A DNA stretch of 64,000 bases from Papilionanthe hookeriana x Papilionanthe teres (Eukaryota > Streptophyta > Magnoliopsida > Asparagales > Orchidaceae), in the NCBI GenBank assembly GCA_022702705.1, contig CM040428.1, forward strand, positions 94,546,287 to 94,610,286, given 5' to 3'. Below are positions 48,693 to 59,990 of the stretch, piece after piece. The notes under the pieces were generated by a model that saw nothing but the letters and a program-made list of their open reading frames with translations, did not search any database and had not been told where the DNA came from. The position numbers and the translations under genes were made by a program. Numbering within the stretch: position 1 is the first letter of the stretch; every line of letters begins with the position of its first letter.

Positions 48693-50040
48693 TTCATGGA
48701 GATCAAGGAGAAAGAGCCACCAAGATTTCTCAACTTAATCCAAGCACAAGGATAAAAGAGTCATATTGATGACTGGATATTTCTTTATTATTTGATTTAA
48801 CAGAAGCCAGTGCCAACTTGAAGTGTTTTTTTTTTTAAATTTGTTTTAGAAGATATTTTATCTTCTTTTCTATTGCATGTGCTTTGGCCTATATGCTTCC
48901 CTATTTGAAACGAGCGTATTAGACTTTGAAAAAAATTACTTGCATGTGTCACTCCAAAGTTCTGCAGATTCTGAAGAGTAGGCTCTCGCTCATCGCCCAA
49001 GGAGTTCTTTCCAAACTTATCAAGGTATTTCCACCCCGTTTGTGGCGTCTACCATCGTACCAAGGTTCTTTCCTCGCGTCAAGCAAAGGGTGAAGGTCTT
49101 ATACCAACGTTCTTGTTTGCGTCGAGCATCGGGCCGAAGGTTTATCTTCATCAATTTCACCGCCAGGTTGTATCCTACCATATTTTCGGTTTGTTCTAGC
49201 TTTAGGACGAATTTCATGTTTTTGTTTCATGAATTTCATACGAATTAATTCTTTTAATTTTGTCTTAGCCTATCCGTTTTCCCTAACTAGAGCATCAATC
49301 TCATGTCTCCAGCGAGATCCCCGTTCACGTCATTTCCGTATCGTAGCCTCGTTCTGCTTCTTGAAATCGTAATTTTTTGCTTCGGGTTTTTTATGTTCTT
49401 GTTGATTCTTTATTTTCGTTCTTCATGAGTAATTGATGAGATTTAATTATTTTCTTGTTTCTTTTGTCTAATTTATCTTGTCCGAATTTTCATTAAGTAA
49501 TCTAATTGTTAATTCATTTCGTAATTCATTGTTCAATTAGTCAGCTTCTATTACAATTCATATTTGTGGTCTTGTTTGTATTTGTGTTCTTGTTCATAGT
49601 GTTTTAATTATTAATATCCACACCATTACCGTTCATGTGATCGTCCAATTTATTGTCTCGTTATCGTCGTTTAAATTCACATCGTAATGCTTCTATTTAT
49701 TATCCAAATCAGTTGTTCTTATTATCGGGTTCAAAACCGTTGTTCTTGTTATTATTCAAATCATCTTCGTTTGATATCGTTTATGATAAATGTCGTTCTT
49801 AATGTGATCTTTTTTTTTATTTTCATTTCTTGTTATTTTCGTTTCTTTTGTTGATATTAGTATTTCCAAAAGTTTAGTCGTGCTTTTGTTTTGATTCAAG
49901 ATATCAAAATTCGTATTTTATTACCATCATCCTAATGGTTGGCTTAGCATTTCGATTTTCTTATTTGTGGTAATCTGCATTCTGATTTTAATTGTTCATT
50001 TCAGATTCTTGCTTACTTTCCTTCATTATAAATCTTTAAT
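48693..50040 (+). other. Probable LTR and untranslated leader of the retrotransposon
   Basis: Mixed-composition, non-coding DNA between the polyprotein stop and gag, becoming T-rich toward 50,000. 'ggcctatatgc' near 48,886 could be a decayed TATA region, and the AT-rich run before it fits a U3-like segment. 'tggtaatctgcattc' at 49,968 loosely resembles the methionine-tRNA primer-binding site used by many plant elements, but with mismatches. A single LTR here would fit the position between pol and gag. I cannot fix its TG and CA ends, and no second copy exists in the window to confirm it. Confidence 0.5.
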
Positions 50041-50042
50041 CA

Positions 50043-51110
50043 TGTCCCAACCAATGCTATATCGAAAGGCAACCAAAGAATTCTAATATCCACTCTGCGA
50101 TTAAGCGGGGAGATGAGAAGAATGATGAGGGCCGAGTTTCGATCATATTCATGAAAGGTTGGAACACGTAGAGGGTGGAATTCAAGAAGGACAGCCACGA
50201 AATATTTTCTAATAGGCAAAGGGAGAGAGTTCCAACGAGATGGAGAGAGGAGGATGAAGAATATTATGTGGGTGGATGTGTGATGAAGAAATTGGATCGG
50301 GATTCATTTGCCGAGAGAAGACGTTATGGTGGGCAAGCTAGAGATAGTAGGAATAGAGAAGATAACAATTTAGGGAGTATTAAGATGCGTATTCCTTCTT
50401 TTCAAGGCAAAACAATCAAGCCTATTCTGAATGGGAGAAGAAGGTGGAATTAGTGTTTCGATCGCCACAACTATTCTCAAATAAAGAAGGTGAAATTGGC
50501 CGCCATTGAATTTACCGATTATGCTATTGTTTGGTGGGATCAATTAATGTTGAGTAGGAGGAGAAATGGAGAAACGTCCCATAGAAACATGGGAAGAAAT
50601 GAAAGTTGTCATGAGGAAGCGATTTGTGCCAAGCCATTACTATCGAGAGTCAGACGAAGTTGCTGTGCTGGCCAGTGCAAGGTAATCGAAGTGTGGAAGA
50701 TTACTATCAGAGATGGAGATTGCTATGATTAGGGCTCATGTAGAAGAAGACAGAGAAGCCACTATGGCTAGATTCTTAAATGGTTTAAACCCGTAACCAA
50801 GATAGGGTTGAATGCAACATTATGTGGAGTTGGAGGACATGTTACATGTGGCCACTGCTGTGGAGCAACAACTCAAGAGGAGGGGAGGCCCACGTGTGTC
50901 AACTAGTGTGCACTTCATGGAAGCCAACTTTTCGTAAAAAGAGGACAATTCCACCGTGAAGTCCAAACCACAAGCCAAGACAAGAGACAACTAACCAAGG
51001 AAGTCAAGGAAAATTGCCTCTTCCACTTCTAGAAATCGAGATATTAAATGTTTTAAATGTCAAGGAAGGGGTCATATAGCTAGCGAATGTCCTAATAAAA
51101 GAAGCATGGT
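50043..51110 (+). pseudogene. gag: gag pseudogene (capsid/nucleocapsid) of Ty3/gypsy element
   Basis: Gag-like peptide appears in pieces across frameshifts. An ATG is at 50,043, followed by a stop after a dozen codons. A charged stretch begins near 50,139. 'IPSFQGK' lies near 50,389-50,409 and 'FTDYAIVWWDQL' near 50,508-50,545, both in the style of the retrotransposon gag domain. A CCHC zinc knuckle reads CFKCQGRGHIASEC at 51,049-51,090 (CX2CX4HX4C intact), the nucleic-acid-binding motif of nucleocapsid. Several stops and indels separate the pieces, for example at 50,451 and near 50,730. The intact gag would package element RNA into virus-like particles. This copy cannot. Confidence 0.85.
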
Positions 51111-51269
51111 GATAAGGGACAATGGTGAAATTGAAACTCGATGAAGAATTAGAAATTGACTTTATACCATAAGCAGAGGAAATTAAAGGTGAAGAATATG
51201 GCAACACAGGAGAATTGTTAGTCACAAGAAGGGCTTTAAGCGTAAAATTCAAGGTTGATGAGGGAATCA

Positions 51270-51700
51270 AAGAGAAAACATTTTTCACACTAGGTGTCAT
51301 GTACAAAACAAGGTATGTAGTATGATCATTGATGAGGAAGTTGTACTAATGTCAAGCAACATCTATTTTGGCCGAAAAACTAGGGCTGCCAACCATCAAG
51401 CATTCCCGACTCATGTTTGCAATGGTTTAATGATAGTGGTGAGGTAAAGGTGAACAAGCAAAGTTTTGGTCTCATTCCGCATTCAGCATGAAGATGAAGT
51501 CTTGTGCGATGTAGTACCAATGCAAGCAAAGCCATTTGTTACTAAAGCCGACCATGGCAATTTGACCGACAAGTTAAACATGATGGTTTCACTAATAAAT
51601 ACTCATTCGAAGTCAATAATAGAATTATCACTCTAGTGCCAATGACACCAAGGGAGGTCTACGAGGCACAAGTGAGATTGAAAAATGATTATTGTCAAAT
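51270..51700 (+). pseudogene. Aspartic protease region, broken
   Basis: After the zinc knuckle comes an acidic linker, then a protease-like start with the frame 'NIFHTRCHVQNKVCSMIID' (51,277-51,333). The candidate catalytic Asp is at 51,331-51,333. The residues that should follow it (Gly and a small residue) are displaced by an apparent one-base loss, so the active-site loop is destroyed. In a working element this enzyme cleaves the gag-pol polyprotein. Assignment rests on position and on this short motif. Confidence 0.65.
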
Positions 51701-51933
51701 GAAAAAGGAGTGCTCAACATAAAGAGGCCGACTCAATTGAGAAAAAGGAAGAAATGAAACAAGCAGCCATTAAGAGAAAAGAAGATAGAAAACAAATGAA
51801 TTTATTTGCAAAGGCAAGTGAAATCAAAAAAGCATTGTTTTTAAACCAAACAATGATCAGACCCCGTACAAAGAGGCGTTCTTAAACACTAACGAACAGA
51901 CAATACTTTGCCTAGTTCTATTGCTTCTCTTTG

Positions 51934-52780
51934 CAAGATTTTCATGATGTCTTTCCCGAGAGATTCCACATGGTTTACCACCCATTCGAGGGATTGAGCA
52001 TCAAATTGATTTTATACCAGAGCCACCCTTCCAAACCGTCCACCCATGTAAGCAATCCCGAGGAAACAAAAGAGTTACAAAGGCAAAGCCGGGGTGAACC
52101 AATGTAGAAGGGGCATGTGAGAGAGAGCATGAGTCCATGCGTTGTTCCCGTAATTCTAGTTCCTAAGTATGATGGGTTCGGAGAATGTGTGGATTGTCGA
52201 GCCATAAACAAAGACAGCCGATAAAGCATGTACACCCTATTCCTCGCTAGATGATATGCTAGATGAGTTATGATCTTGTGTGTTTTCTAAGGTTGATTTA
52301 AAAGTGGATATCATCGATTAGGATGAAAGAAGGCGATGAGTGGAAAACCGTTTTTAAGCATAAAAAATATGGTTTGTATGAATGGTTAGTTATGCCTTTG
52401 GTTCGACTAATGCACCTAGTACTTTCACGAGACTAATGAACCATGTTTTACGTGCTTTTATTGGAAAATTTGTTGTGGTCTATTTTGATGATATTTTGAT
52501 CTAGCAGTTAAAACTTTAAGGATCACGTTGAACATTTAAAACTTGTTTTAGATGTTTCTTTGAGAAAAGAAAAGTTATTTGGTAACTTGGAAAAGTGTAC
52601 CTTTCGCACCAATAAACTTTATTTTTTTGGGATTTGTTGTGAGTGCGCAGGTATACAAAATGATAAAGAAAAGGTGAGTGCTACTATGAGTGGCCTAGTC
52701 CAACTAGTGTAAGCAATGTTCGTAGTTTTCATAGACTTCCGGTTTCTACCGACGGCTTGTAAAAGACTTTTAGTAGCATA
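51934..52780 (+). pseudogene. pol: Reverse transcriptase pseudogene (Ty3/gypsy)
   Basis: The region begins with QDFHDVFPE at 51,934-51,960. Further on are 'VPVILVPK' near 52,143, 'CVDCRAINK' near 52,191, 'FSKVDLK' near 52,278, and 'NAPSTFTRLMNHVLRAFIG' near 52,408. The catalytic box is FVVVYFDDILI, with YFDD at 52,481-52,492. A stop codon follows at 52,502-52,504. The YFDD aspartates are preserved, but stops and frameshifts occur before and after. The family copies genomic element RNA into DNA. The motif set is unambiguous. Confidence 0.92.
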
Positions 52781-52859
52781 ATTGTACCACTCACCGAACA
52801 CAAGCTAAGAAGAATGTTGGGTTCAAGTGGGAGAAGCGCAAGAAAAGGCATTTCACCGA

Positions 52860-53230
52860 TCAAGGAAAAACTTACCCACGCCCGTTTTGTCTTTACCGAT
52901 TTTTTCAAAACATTTGAAATTGAATGTGATGCTTCGGTATTGGCATAGGTGTCGTTCTTATGCAGGAGCGAAGAAAATTGTTTATTTCAGTTGAAAAGTC
53001 GAGGCCACCTTAAACTACCCAATTTATGACAAGGAGATGTATGCATTGGTTAGAGCTTTGAAAACTTGCGAGCACTACCTTTGGCCTAAAGAGTTCGTGA
53101 TTCACACTGATCATGAATCCTTAAAACACTTGAAAGGTCAACACAAGCTCAACAAAAGGCATGCTCATCGGGGTGGAGTTCATCGAGACATTTCCATATG
53201 TCATTCCGTACAAGCAAGCTAAGGAAAATG
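52860..53230 (+). pseudogene. RNase H pseudogene of the same polyprotein
   Basis: 'FEIECDAS' near 52,913-52,936 carries the first catalytic Asp of the gypsy RNase H domain. After a frameshift, an open run from 53,037 includes MYALVRALKTCEHYLWPKEF and 'HTDHESLKHLKGQ' (near 53,103-53,141), typical of the C-terminal half of the domain. The domain degrades the RNA strand during reverse transcription. Stops and frame changes, such as those near 52,947-53,020, make it non-functional. Confidence 0.88.
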
Positions 53231-53249
53231 TGGTTGCCGACGCTCTTTT

Positions 53250-53892
53250 CTCGAAGGTATGCACTACTATCTACTCTTGAGTGTGCAAAACTACTTGGTT
53301 TTGAACATATTAAAGATTTATACCAATGATGATGTTGATTTCCGTAATGAACATCAAGCTTTCGCGATAAAACTCGCTTGTGGTAAATTCTTTAAACATG
53401 ATGGGTTTCTATTTCGAGAAAATAAGTTATGCGTGCCTAAAAGTTCTTTAAGTAGAATTGCTTATACAGGGATCTCATGAGGATTACTGGACATTTTGGA
53501 GTTGCAAAGACTTTGCCATTTTACAGAGCACTTTCTACCGGCCACACATGAGGCAAGATGTCCGCAGGATGTGGTAAAGCCATGTCGACAAGCAATCTCG
53601 AGTGCAACCCCACGGTTTGTATACTCCTCTACCAATTCCTAATGCACCTTGGATATTTCTATGGACTTTGTGCTTGGTTTGCCTAGAACTAAAAACATGG
53701 TAGAGATTCTATTTCAGAGTGGTGGATAGATTTTCCAAAATTTCCACATTTTATTCCATGTCACAAAACTGTGATGATGCTTCAAATATTGCACATTTGT
53801 TCTTTAGGGAGATTATAAGATTGCATGGTATGCCTAGAACAATTGTTTCTGATAGAGATACCAAGTTCTCGAGTTACTTTTGGAAGACTCGT
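53250..53892 (+). pseudogene. Integrase pseudogene, truncated inside the catalytic core
   Basis: The zinc-binding region is partly visible as 'TGHFGVAKTL' near 53,486. The cysteine half is degraded. The catalytic core begins at 'MDFVLGLPRTK' (53,661), with a first Asp at 53,664. It continues as 'VVDRFSKISTF' near 53,719 and 'HGMPRTIVSDRDTKF' up to 53,868, with the second Asp at 53,851. Sequence similarity stops at 'FWKT' near 53,887, and the GA repeat begins within a few bases. The third catalytic residue (Glu) and the C-terminal domain are missing here. The C-terminal tail instead lies 5 kb upstream at 48,549. Confidence 0.9.
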
Positions 53893-56684
53893 AGCGTAAG
53901 GAAAGAGAAAAGAGAGCAAGAGAGAGCCATGAGAGAAACATAGAAGAGTGCAGAGATGAGGAGAAAGAGAATGGTAGAGGGCAAGGGATGAAGGGGAGAG
54001 TTAGACAAGGGGAGATAGAGGGAAAGAGTGAGAGAGATTGAAGATAGATGGGGTGAGAGAGGGGGAGAGAAAAATTTAAGAGAGAGAGATAAGAAGCGAG
54101 AGCAAAGGAGAGAGCAAAAGATAATAGAATGAAGATCGAGATCGAGGGAGATTAAGAGAATGAGTGAGAGGAAAGGAGAGAAGAAGATGGAGAGGGAGAG
54201 AGAGAGAGAGATGGGGAACGATACTAAGATAGAGAGAGTGGGAGGGAGGAAGCGTGGGGGAGAGAAAGGAAAGAAAAGTTGAGAGAGAGACCGAGTAGGC
54301 CTGGGAGATGAAGCATGTGAGAGAGAAATATAGAAAGATAAAGTGAGAGAAGAGAAAGCAAGAGTTTGGGAATGAGAGCGAGTGAAAGTGAAAATGTGAG
54401 GGAGGGAAGGAGTGAATAGAGGATCGTATAAAGAGCAAGAGAGAGCATGTAGAGAAAGAGGGAGAAAGGGAGGCTGGATTGAAAGACAGAGGGATGAGGG
54501 GAAAGAAGGGGAGATAAAATAATTAATAAAGAGATGGATATGAAGGGAGAGAGAAAGATGGAGGAAATTGACAGAGAGTGTGAGGGAGGGCACGAGAGAT
54601 AAAGGGAGAAAAAGAGTGAGTAAAGAGAGAGAAAAGAGGGTGATAAGAAAGAGTAAGATAGGGAGATAAAGAGGGAATAAGAAAGCAAGAAACAATAAAG
54701 AAAGATGAAATAGGGTGAGAGAGGAAGAAAGGGAGTGAAGATAGGGATTAAAGAGTGAGCGGGAGGGAGCGAAGGAGAGAGGGGGAGGCAAATATAGAAA
54801 TAAGAGAGACTCAGGAAAGAAAGAGGAAAAGATATTGAGTGAGGAGGGAGATATATAAGGGATGTGGAGATAGTGGGGGAGAGGGTGATGTAGAGAGAGA
54901 GAGAGATCGAACAATGAAAGAAGGGGAGAGGGAGATAGGAAGAGAGTGAGAGATGGTTGGAGAGAAAGAGCGAGTAAAGTGAAAAGAGAGAGGAAAGAGA
55001 GTAAGGGTGCGTGTGTGAGAGAGAGAGAGAGAAATAGAGAATGAAGAAATGATAAAGAAAAAAATAAATAAAAGAGTAAGAGAAAGAGAGAGTGAGACAG
55101 AAGAAATGGAGGGAGTGAGAGAGAATGAAGTAAGTGGGAGTAAGAGGGGAAGAGAGGGTGATATTGAAGAGAGATTGATCAAAGATATTAGAGAGTGAAA
55201 GTGAGAAAGATAGGGTAGAGAATGGATTTAGTGGGAGTAGGGGTGAAATGAAAGAGAGTTAGAGGGAACGAAGGAGAGAGTGTTACAAAGAGAAAGGATG
55301 CTGGAGAAAGGAAGAGAGAGGGAGGGTGGGAAGAAGTAAGAGATGGGGAGAAAGGGAGAGAAAGATTGAGAGGAGAGAGAGGAGAGGAGAAATCAAACAG
55401 ATCGAACATGGAGCGAGAAGGAGAGAGGGAGAGAGGGAGCGAGGAGTATTAGTGGGAGTGAAAACTGAAGAGAGAGGGGGAGCGAGAAAGGGTGAGAAGG
55501 TAAAAGAGAGAACAGAGTGAGAATGAGAGAAGAGAGAGTGAGAGTAAGAAAATGGAGTGAGATATGGGAGAGGGAGAAAGAGAGGGATTTGGGGAGTGAA
55601 GGATGGGAGGGATGGTGAGAAAAAAAGGTAGTGAAGGATAAAATGATCATCAAAAGAGAGAGACTGCAACAGAGCGAGAAAGAGATAAAAAGAAATGGAA
55701 TAGAGAGGAGGCAGAAAGAAAGATAGGAGGTAGTGAGAGGGTTCAAAAAGAGAGAGAGTAGGAAAGTATGAAGAGATGGACTTAGGGGAAGATCGCATAA
55801 GAGTGAGTGAGGGATAAAAAGAGAGGGAGGCTTAAGAATGACGAGAGAGAGACACAGAGTAATGCAGAGAGAGGGAGAGAGGGAGCAGGGAGAGAGGGAG
55901 GGAGGGAGAGAAAAGAAAGAAAGTGAGAGGGAGGGGACAGAAGCAAGAGAGTGAGAAAGGAGAGAGGCAAAATAAAGCAGGGAGGGGAAATGTAAGAGGA
56001 AAGAGAGAAGAGAGAGAGAGAGAGAGAGCAACAAAGAAAGTAAGAGAGAATATATGAAAATAAGATAAGAGTGAGAAGAGAGAGAAAATAATGAGAATTG
56101 ATGTAGAGAAGAGAGAAAAATGGAGCGAGGGGAGGGAGAGAGCGAGAGAGAGAAAGAAAAGATGGTAAGAGAGTGGGGGAGAAAGAGCGAGAATGGAGCT
56201 AATGAGTGTGAGAGGGAGAGTGATCGTGAGAGGTATTACAGGTGAGATCGAGAGAGAAGAGTGAGCTACATGAAGGAGGCCTCGAGAGAGAGACTAAGCA
56301 TGAGAAAGATAAAAGGAGAGAGTGAGATAGATAAAGAGAATAAGAGTGAGAGAGGCCAAGAGATTCCATGAGAGATATGAGCAGCAAGAGGGGATTAAAG
56401 AGAGTGCAAGAAGGAGAATGGAAGAGAAGGGGAGAGGAGTGCAGAAGCAGAGACCGAGGGAAGATTGAGTAAGAGTAAGTAAGCGGAGCTCTAAAGAGAG
56501 GGAGATCAAAGAATGATGAGAGAGAGGAGCAACGGAGGAAGAGGAGATGCAGAGGGAGCAAAGGTAGAGTAGGGGGAAGGCGAGATGAGAGAGAGAATAA
56601 GAGAGGAGGAATGAAACATGAGAGCGAGAGAGGGAGAGAGAAAGTAGGGAACTTTGTGAGAGAAAAGTAAGAGGAAAAGAGAGC
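53893..56684 (+). repeat. Purine-rich (GA) block R5, part right of the retrotransposon
   Basis: G/A-rich sequence from the retrotransposon edge to the switch near 56,684. It starts in a different part of the repeat unit ('gagccatgagagaaacatag', like the sites near 15,430 and 32,910) from where the left flank stops, so the two flanks are not a simple split target. No gene is supported. Confidence 0.85.
54511..55420 (+). repeat. Higher-order unit copy (A, H, D, C)
   Basis: A, degenerate, is at 54,511 ('ataaagagatggatatg' follows). H ('gatcgaacaatgaaag') is at 54,905, D ('gggtagagaatggattta') at 55,213, and C ('cgaacatggagcgag') at 55,403. Spacings are about 394, 308 and 190. Confidence 0.75.
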
Positions 56685-59600
56685 TAGTCCTCTTGTCTCT
56701 CTTTCTCACTCTCTTCCTTCTGTTCCCTCTCTCAATCTTTTCTCTCAAGGCTACAAACACCCTCATTTCTATACTTTCATTCTCTATTCTCTCTACTAAT
56801 CCATCTATTTTTTGTCTCTTTTCTCTCATTCCTTTTATGCTTTTTATCCATCTATCCTCAGCTCTCTCACCCTCTCTCACTTCCTCCTTCCTTCCTTATG
56901 TCTCCCTCATTCTCCGCTCACTCCTCTCTCTTTCTTGCCCTCTCCCCCCCTCTTATTCCTCTCTCTTTAATCTCTAGATCTCCCTCTATCTCCCTCAATT
57001 CTTACTCTCTTTCCTTACTCGTCTCTCTATCTCTCTCTCGTCTAGCTCTCCTTTTCTTGCTATATCTCTTACCCTCTAATTATGTTTCTCTCTCTCTCTC
57101 TCTCACTTTCTTTCTTTTGCTATCTTTTTTTCTTTAGTCTTGCCCTCATCTCTCTTTTTCTCCCTCACTTTCTCACTATGTATCTCACTTTTATTATATT
57201 TCTCTCTCACTCACTCTCTCTCGCTCTCTCTCTTCCTATCTTTTCTCTCTCTGTTCTTTCTATATCCATAACTCAACCTCTTTCTCTACCTTTCTCACTA
57301 TATCGCTTTTCCTTCTCACCCCCTCTTCTCTCTTTCTTTATTACTTCTCCTCCCTCTCTCCCCCTTATGTGCCTCGCTTTATCCTCTCTTTCGACCTCAC
57401 TCTCGATTAGTTCTCCATTTCTCTTTTTTCTCTCTTTTCCTTCTTAGCTCCTTAATCTCTTCAATTTCACTCTCACTCTTACTCCCTTACTCTCTTCTCT
57501 ATCTCTCTTTGCCATTTCTCACTCTTTCTCTCTCACTCCCTCTCTCCCCTCTCACTCCCTCTCTAACTCTCTCACTTGCTCCATCTATCTTTCCCTCACA
57601 CACACTCTCTTTCTCTGTCTCCGTCCTTCCATCTTTAACTCTGCCTCCCTCTGTCGCACTCCTATCTCTCACTCTCTCTCTTACTCTCTCCCTCCCTCTC
57701 TCTCTCTCCCTATATATCTCTTGCTCCCTTTACTCAAGCCTCTCACTCATTTTCTAGCTTGTATCTCTCTCTTCTCTCGTTTACCTCCATCCATTACACC
57801 TCCCTCCCTTCCCACTCTCATAATATCTCTACTCTCTCCTTTGTCCCTCTCTCATTTCGTCTCTTATATCTTCTTCTCTCTCTCACTCTCTTTCCTGTAT
57901 CTCTCTATACATCTATTTCATTCTTCCTCTCTCGTTCTCTTTCTCTATAGATCTCTTCTCACTCCCTCATTTTTTCCCTCTGCTGTGTCTCCTTTATATA
58001 GCTCACTCCTTGTCTCTCCATCCAACTCACTTTCGAGCTCAAGCACACACTCATACATTTATCACTCACTCTCTCTCTCTCTTCCTCTTAAGCTCCATTT
58101 CTCGATCTCTATATCGCTCTTACCATGTTTCTCTTTCTCTCGTACTCCATCCTCTCGTCTCTATTGTTGTGTCTTCCTATCTTTCTCTCTATCCTCGTCT
58201 CTTTTATTCTCTCCCCCTCGCTCTCGTATCCCTTGCTCTCTCTTTCTTGCACTCTATTTTCTTTTTCTATCTTATGTTCTTTTTTGCTCTTTCATCGCTA
58301 CTCTCTCTTATCTCTTTCATCTCACTCTTTCTATCTTATCCTCTGCCTACTATTGCTACTCTCTATAGCTTCCATCCCTCCCACTATCTCTTTCTCTCTT
58401 CTATCCAATTCTCATTTCCTCCCCTTACTTTCACCCTCCTTCTACTTCTCCATCTCCTTCGTCTCTCTCTCTAGCCATGATTCCATTATCCTCATCTTTT
58501 ACCTCTCACTCACTCTTTCATACTAAATCGTTCCTCGATTTCTCTCTCTATCTCTCGTATACCTTTCTCTACTCTATCCATCACATACTCTCTATTGCTT
58601 TTCTCTTTAATCCATCTCACTCCCTACCTTTATCTCTCTTCTAACACCCTTCCTTCCCTCTCCTTCCCCTATCTTATCCCATCTCTCTCAGTCTTTTCCT
58701 CTATCACTATAGATCTCATTCATTATCCCACTCTCTTTCTATTTATCGCTCTCTCTATCTTTCATACTCTCTCATCTGCTCCTCGTCTCTCTCTATGGCT
58801 CCTTTATATAGCTCACTCTTCTTTCTCCATCTCACTCACACTCTCTCTCTCAGAATCCACACACACTCATACACTCTCTTACTCTCTCAATCTCACACAC
58901 ACTTATATCTCTCACTCTATCTCAATTTCTTTGCCTCTCTCACCAACTTAAGCTCCATACTCCCTTCGCACTCTCTCGCATCTACCCCTATTCTCTATTT
59001 CTCTCTCTTTCTCTCTCACACTCTCTATTGCTCACTTTCATCACACTCTATCACTTTACTCACCATTTCTCTCCAACTATCTATCACTATCTTCATCCCT
59101 CCCTCTTTCATTTATTCAATGTCTCTCTCTCCCCTCAGTCTCTCCACTTACCCATATCTCGCTCATCTCCCTCTCGGCACTCACTCACTATCTTTGGCTC
59201 TATCTTCCCCGAATCTCTTCTCTCTATTCTTCCTTTTCCTCTCTCCCTCACGCTCCCTCTTCAATCCCTATCTTCTCTCCCTCTCTTGCTCTCTCTCACT
59301 CTCTATTTCATCTCTTTGTTTTTTTTGCTTCGCTCTCTTATTCCCTCTCTCTCGTCTCTCTGTTACTCTTTCTTCTCTCTCCCTCTCTTTTCACTCTTTA
59401 CTTACTCTTTCTCTCCCTCTATCTCTCATTCTCTCTCACCCTCTCTCCCTCACACACACTCTCTCAATTCTCACACACACTCTCTCAATTCTCACACTAT
59501 CTCTCACTTATTCTCTTACTCTACTTTGTCATCATCACTCTTCTTTCCTTCTCCTCTCACTCTCTCTTCCTCTATCCCCTACTCTCTATTGCTCTTTCTC

Positions 59601-59972
59601 CTCCGCCTTCTCACACACAAAGGCTATTCTTTCCTTCTATCACACCCATGCACTTTCTCTCAACCTTTCCATCTATCTCTCGCTCTCTTCAAATTCTTTT
59701 TCATCACCTCCTCTCTCTCCCTCTCACTCACCCCTCTTGCTCTATCATCCCCTTCACTCACTTCTCTCTCTATTTATCTCTTGCTCTCTCCCCCCATCAC
59801 TCTCTCTCACATAAATTTATCACACTCTCTCTCTTTCACTTATCCTCTTACTTTAAATTTTGTTGGCCTCTCTTCTTTCGATTTTATTCTCATGCACTAT
59901 CTCCCACAAACATTCTCTCGTTCTTCGCTTCATTCACTCCCTTTCGATTCCCTTAATATCTCTTCCTCTCCC

Positions 59973-59990
59973 TTTTTTTTTTTTTTTTTT
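59973..59990 (+). repeat. Poly(T) run, 18 bases
   Basis: An uninterrupted T run within the arm. The homologous place near 30,437-30,450 has 'aatagagacaaggag' and no poly(A), so the run is new to this copy or was lost from the other. Confidence 0.9.

Larger units (their letters stand above)
48546..53892 (+). mobile_element. Decayed, circularly permuted Ty3/gypsy retrotransposon
   Basis: This 5.3-kb region is the only sizeable complex sequence in the window. The order on the + strand is polyprotein C-terminal tail (48,549-48,692), non-coding LTR/leader-like DNA (about 48,693-50,040), gag (about 50,043-51,110), protease, reverse transcriptase, RNase H, then integrase, which stops before the last catalytic residue. 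An ordinary element would have the C-terminal tail last. Both edges pass directly into GA repeat. Frames are broken by many stops and frameshifts, so the copy is old and inactive. No pair of LTRs and no target-site duplication is visible. The domain order protease-RT-RNase H-integrase is that of Ty3/gypsy rather than Ty1/copia. Confidence 0.9.

Noticed and set aside
49968..49982. Confident tRNA-Met primer-binding site
   Set aside because: Several mismatches and no defined LTR end beside it. It is kept only as a weak hint in the leader entry.
50175..50453. Small independent host gene upstream of the retrotransposon pol
   Set aside because: Its 'IPSFQGK' segment and position before the zinc knuckle identify it as a piece of gag.
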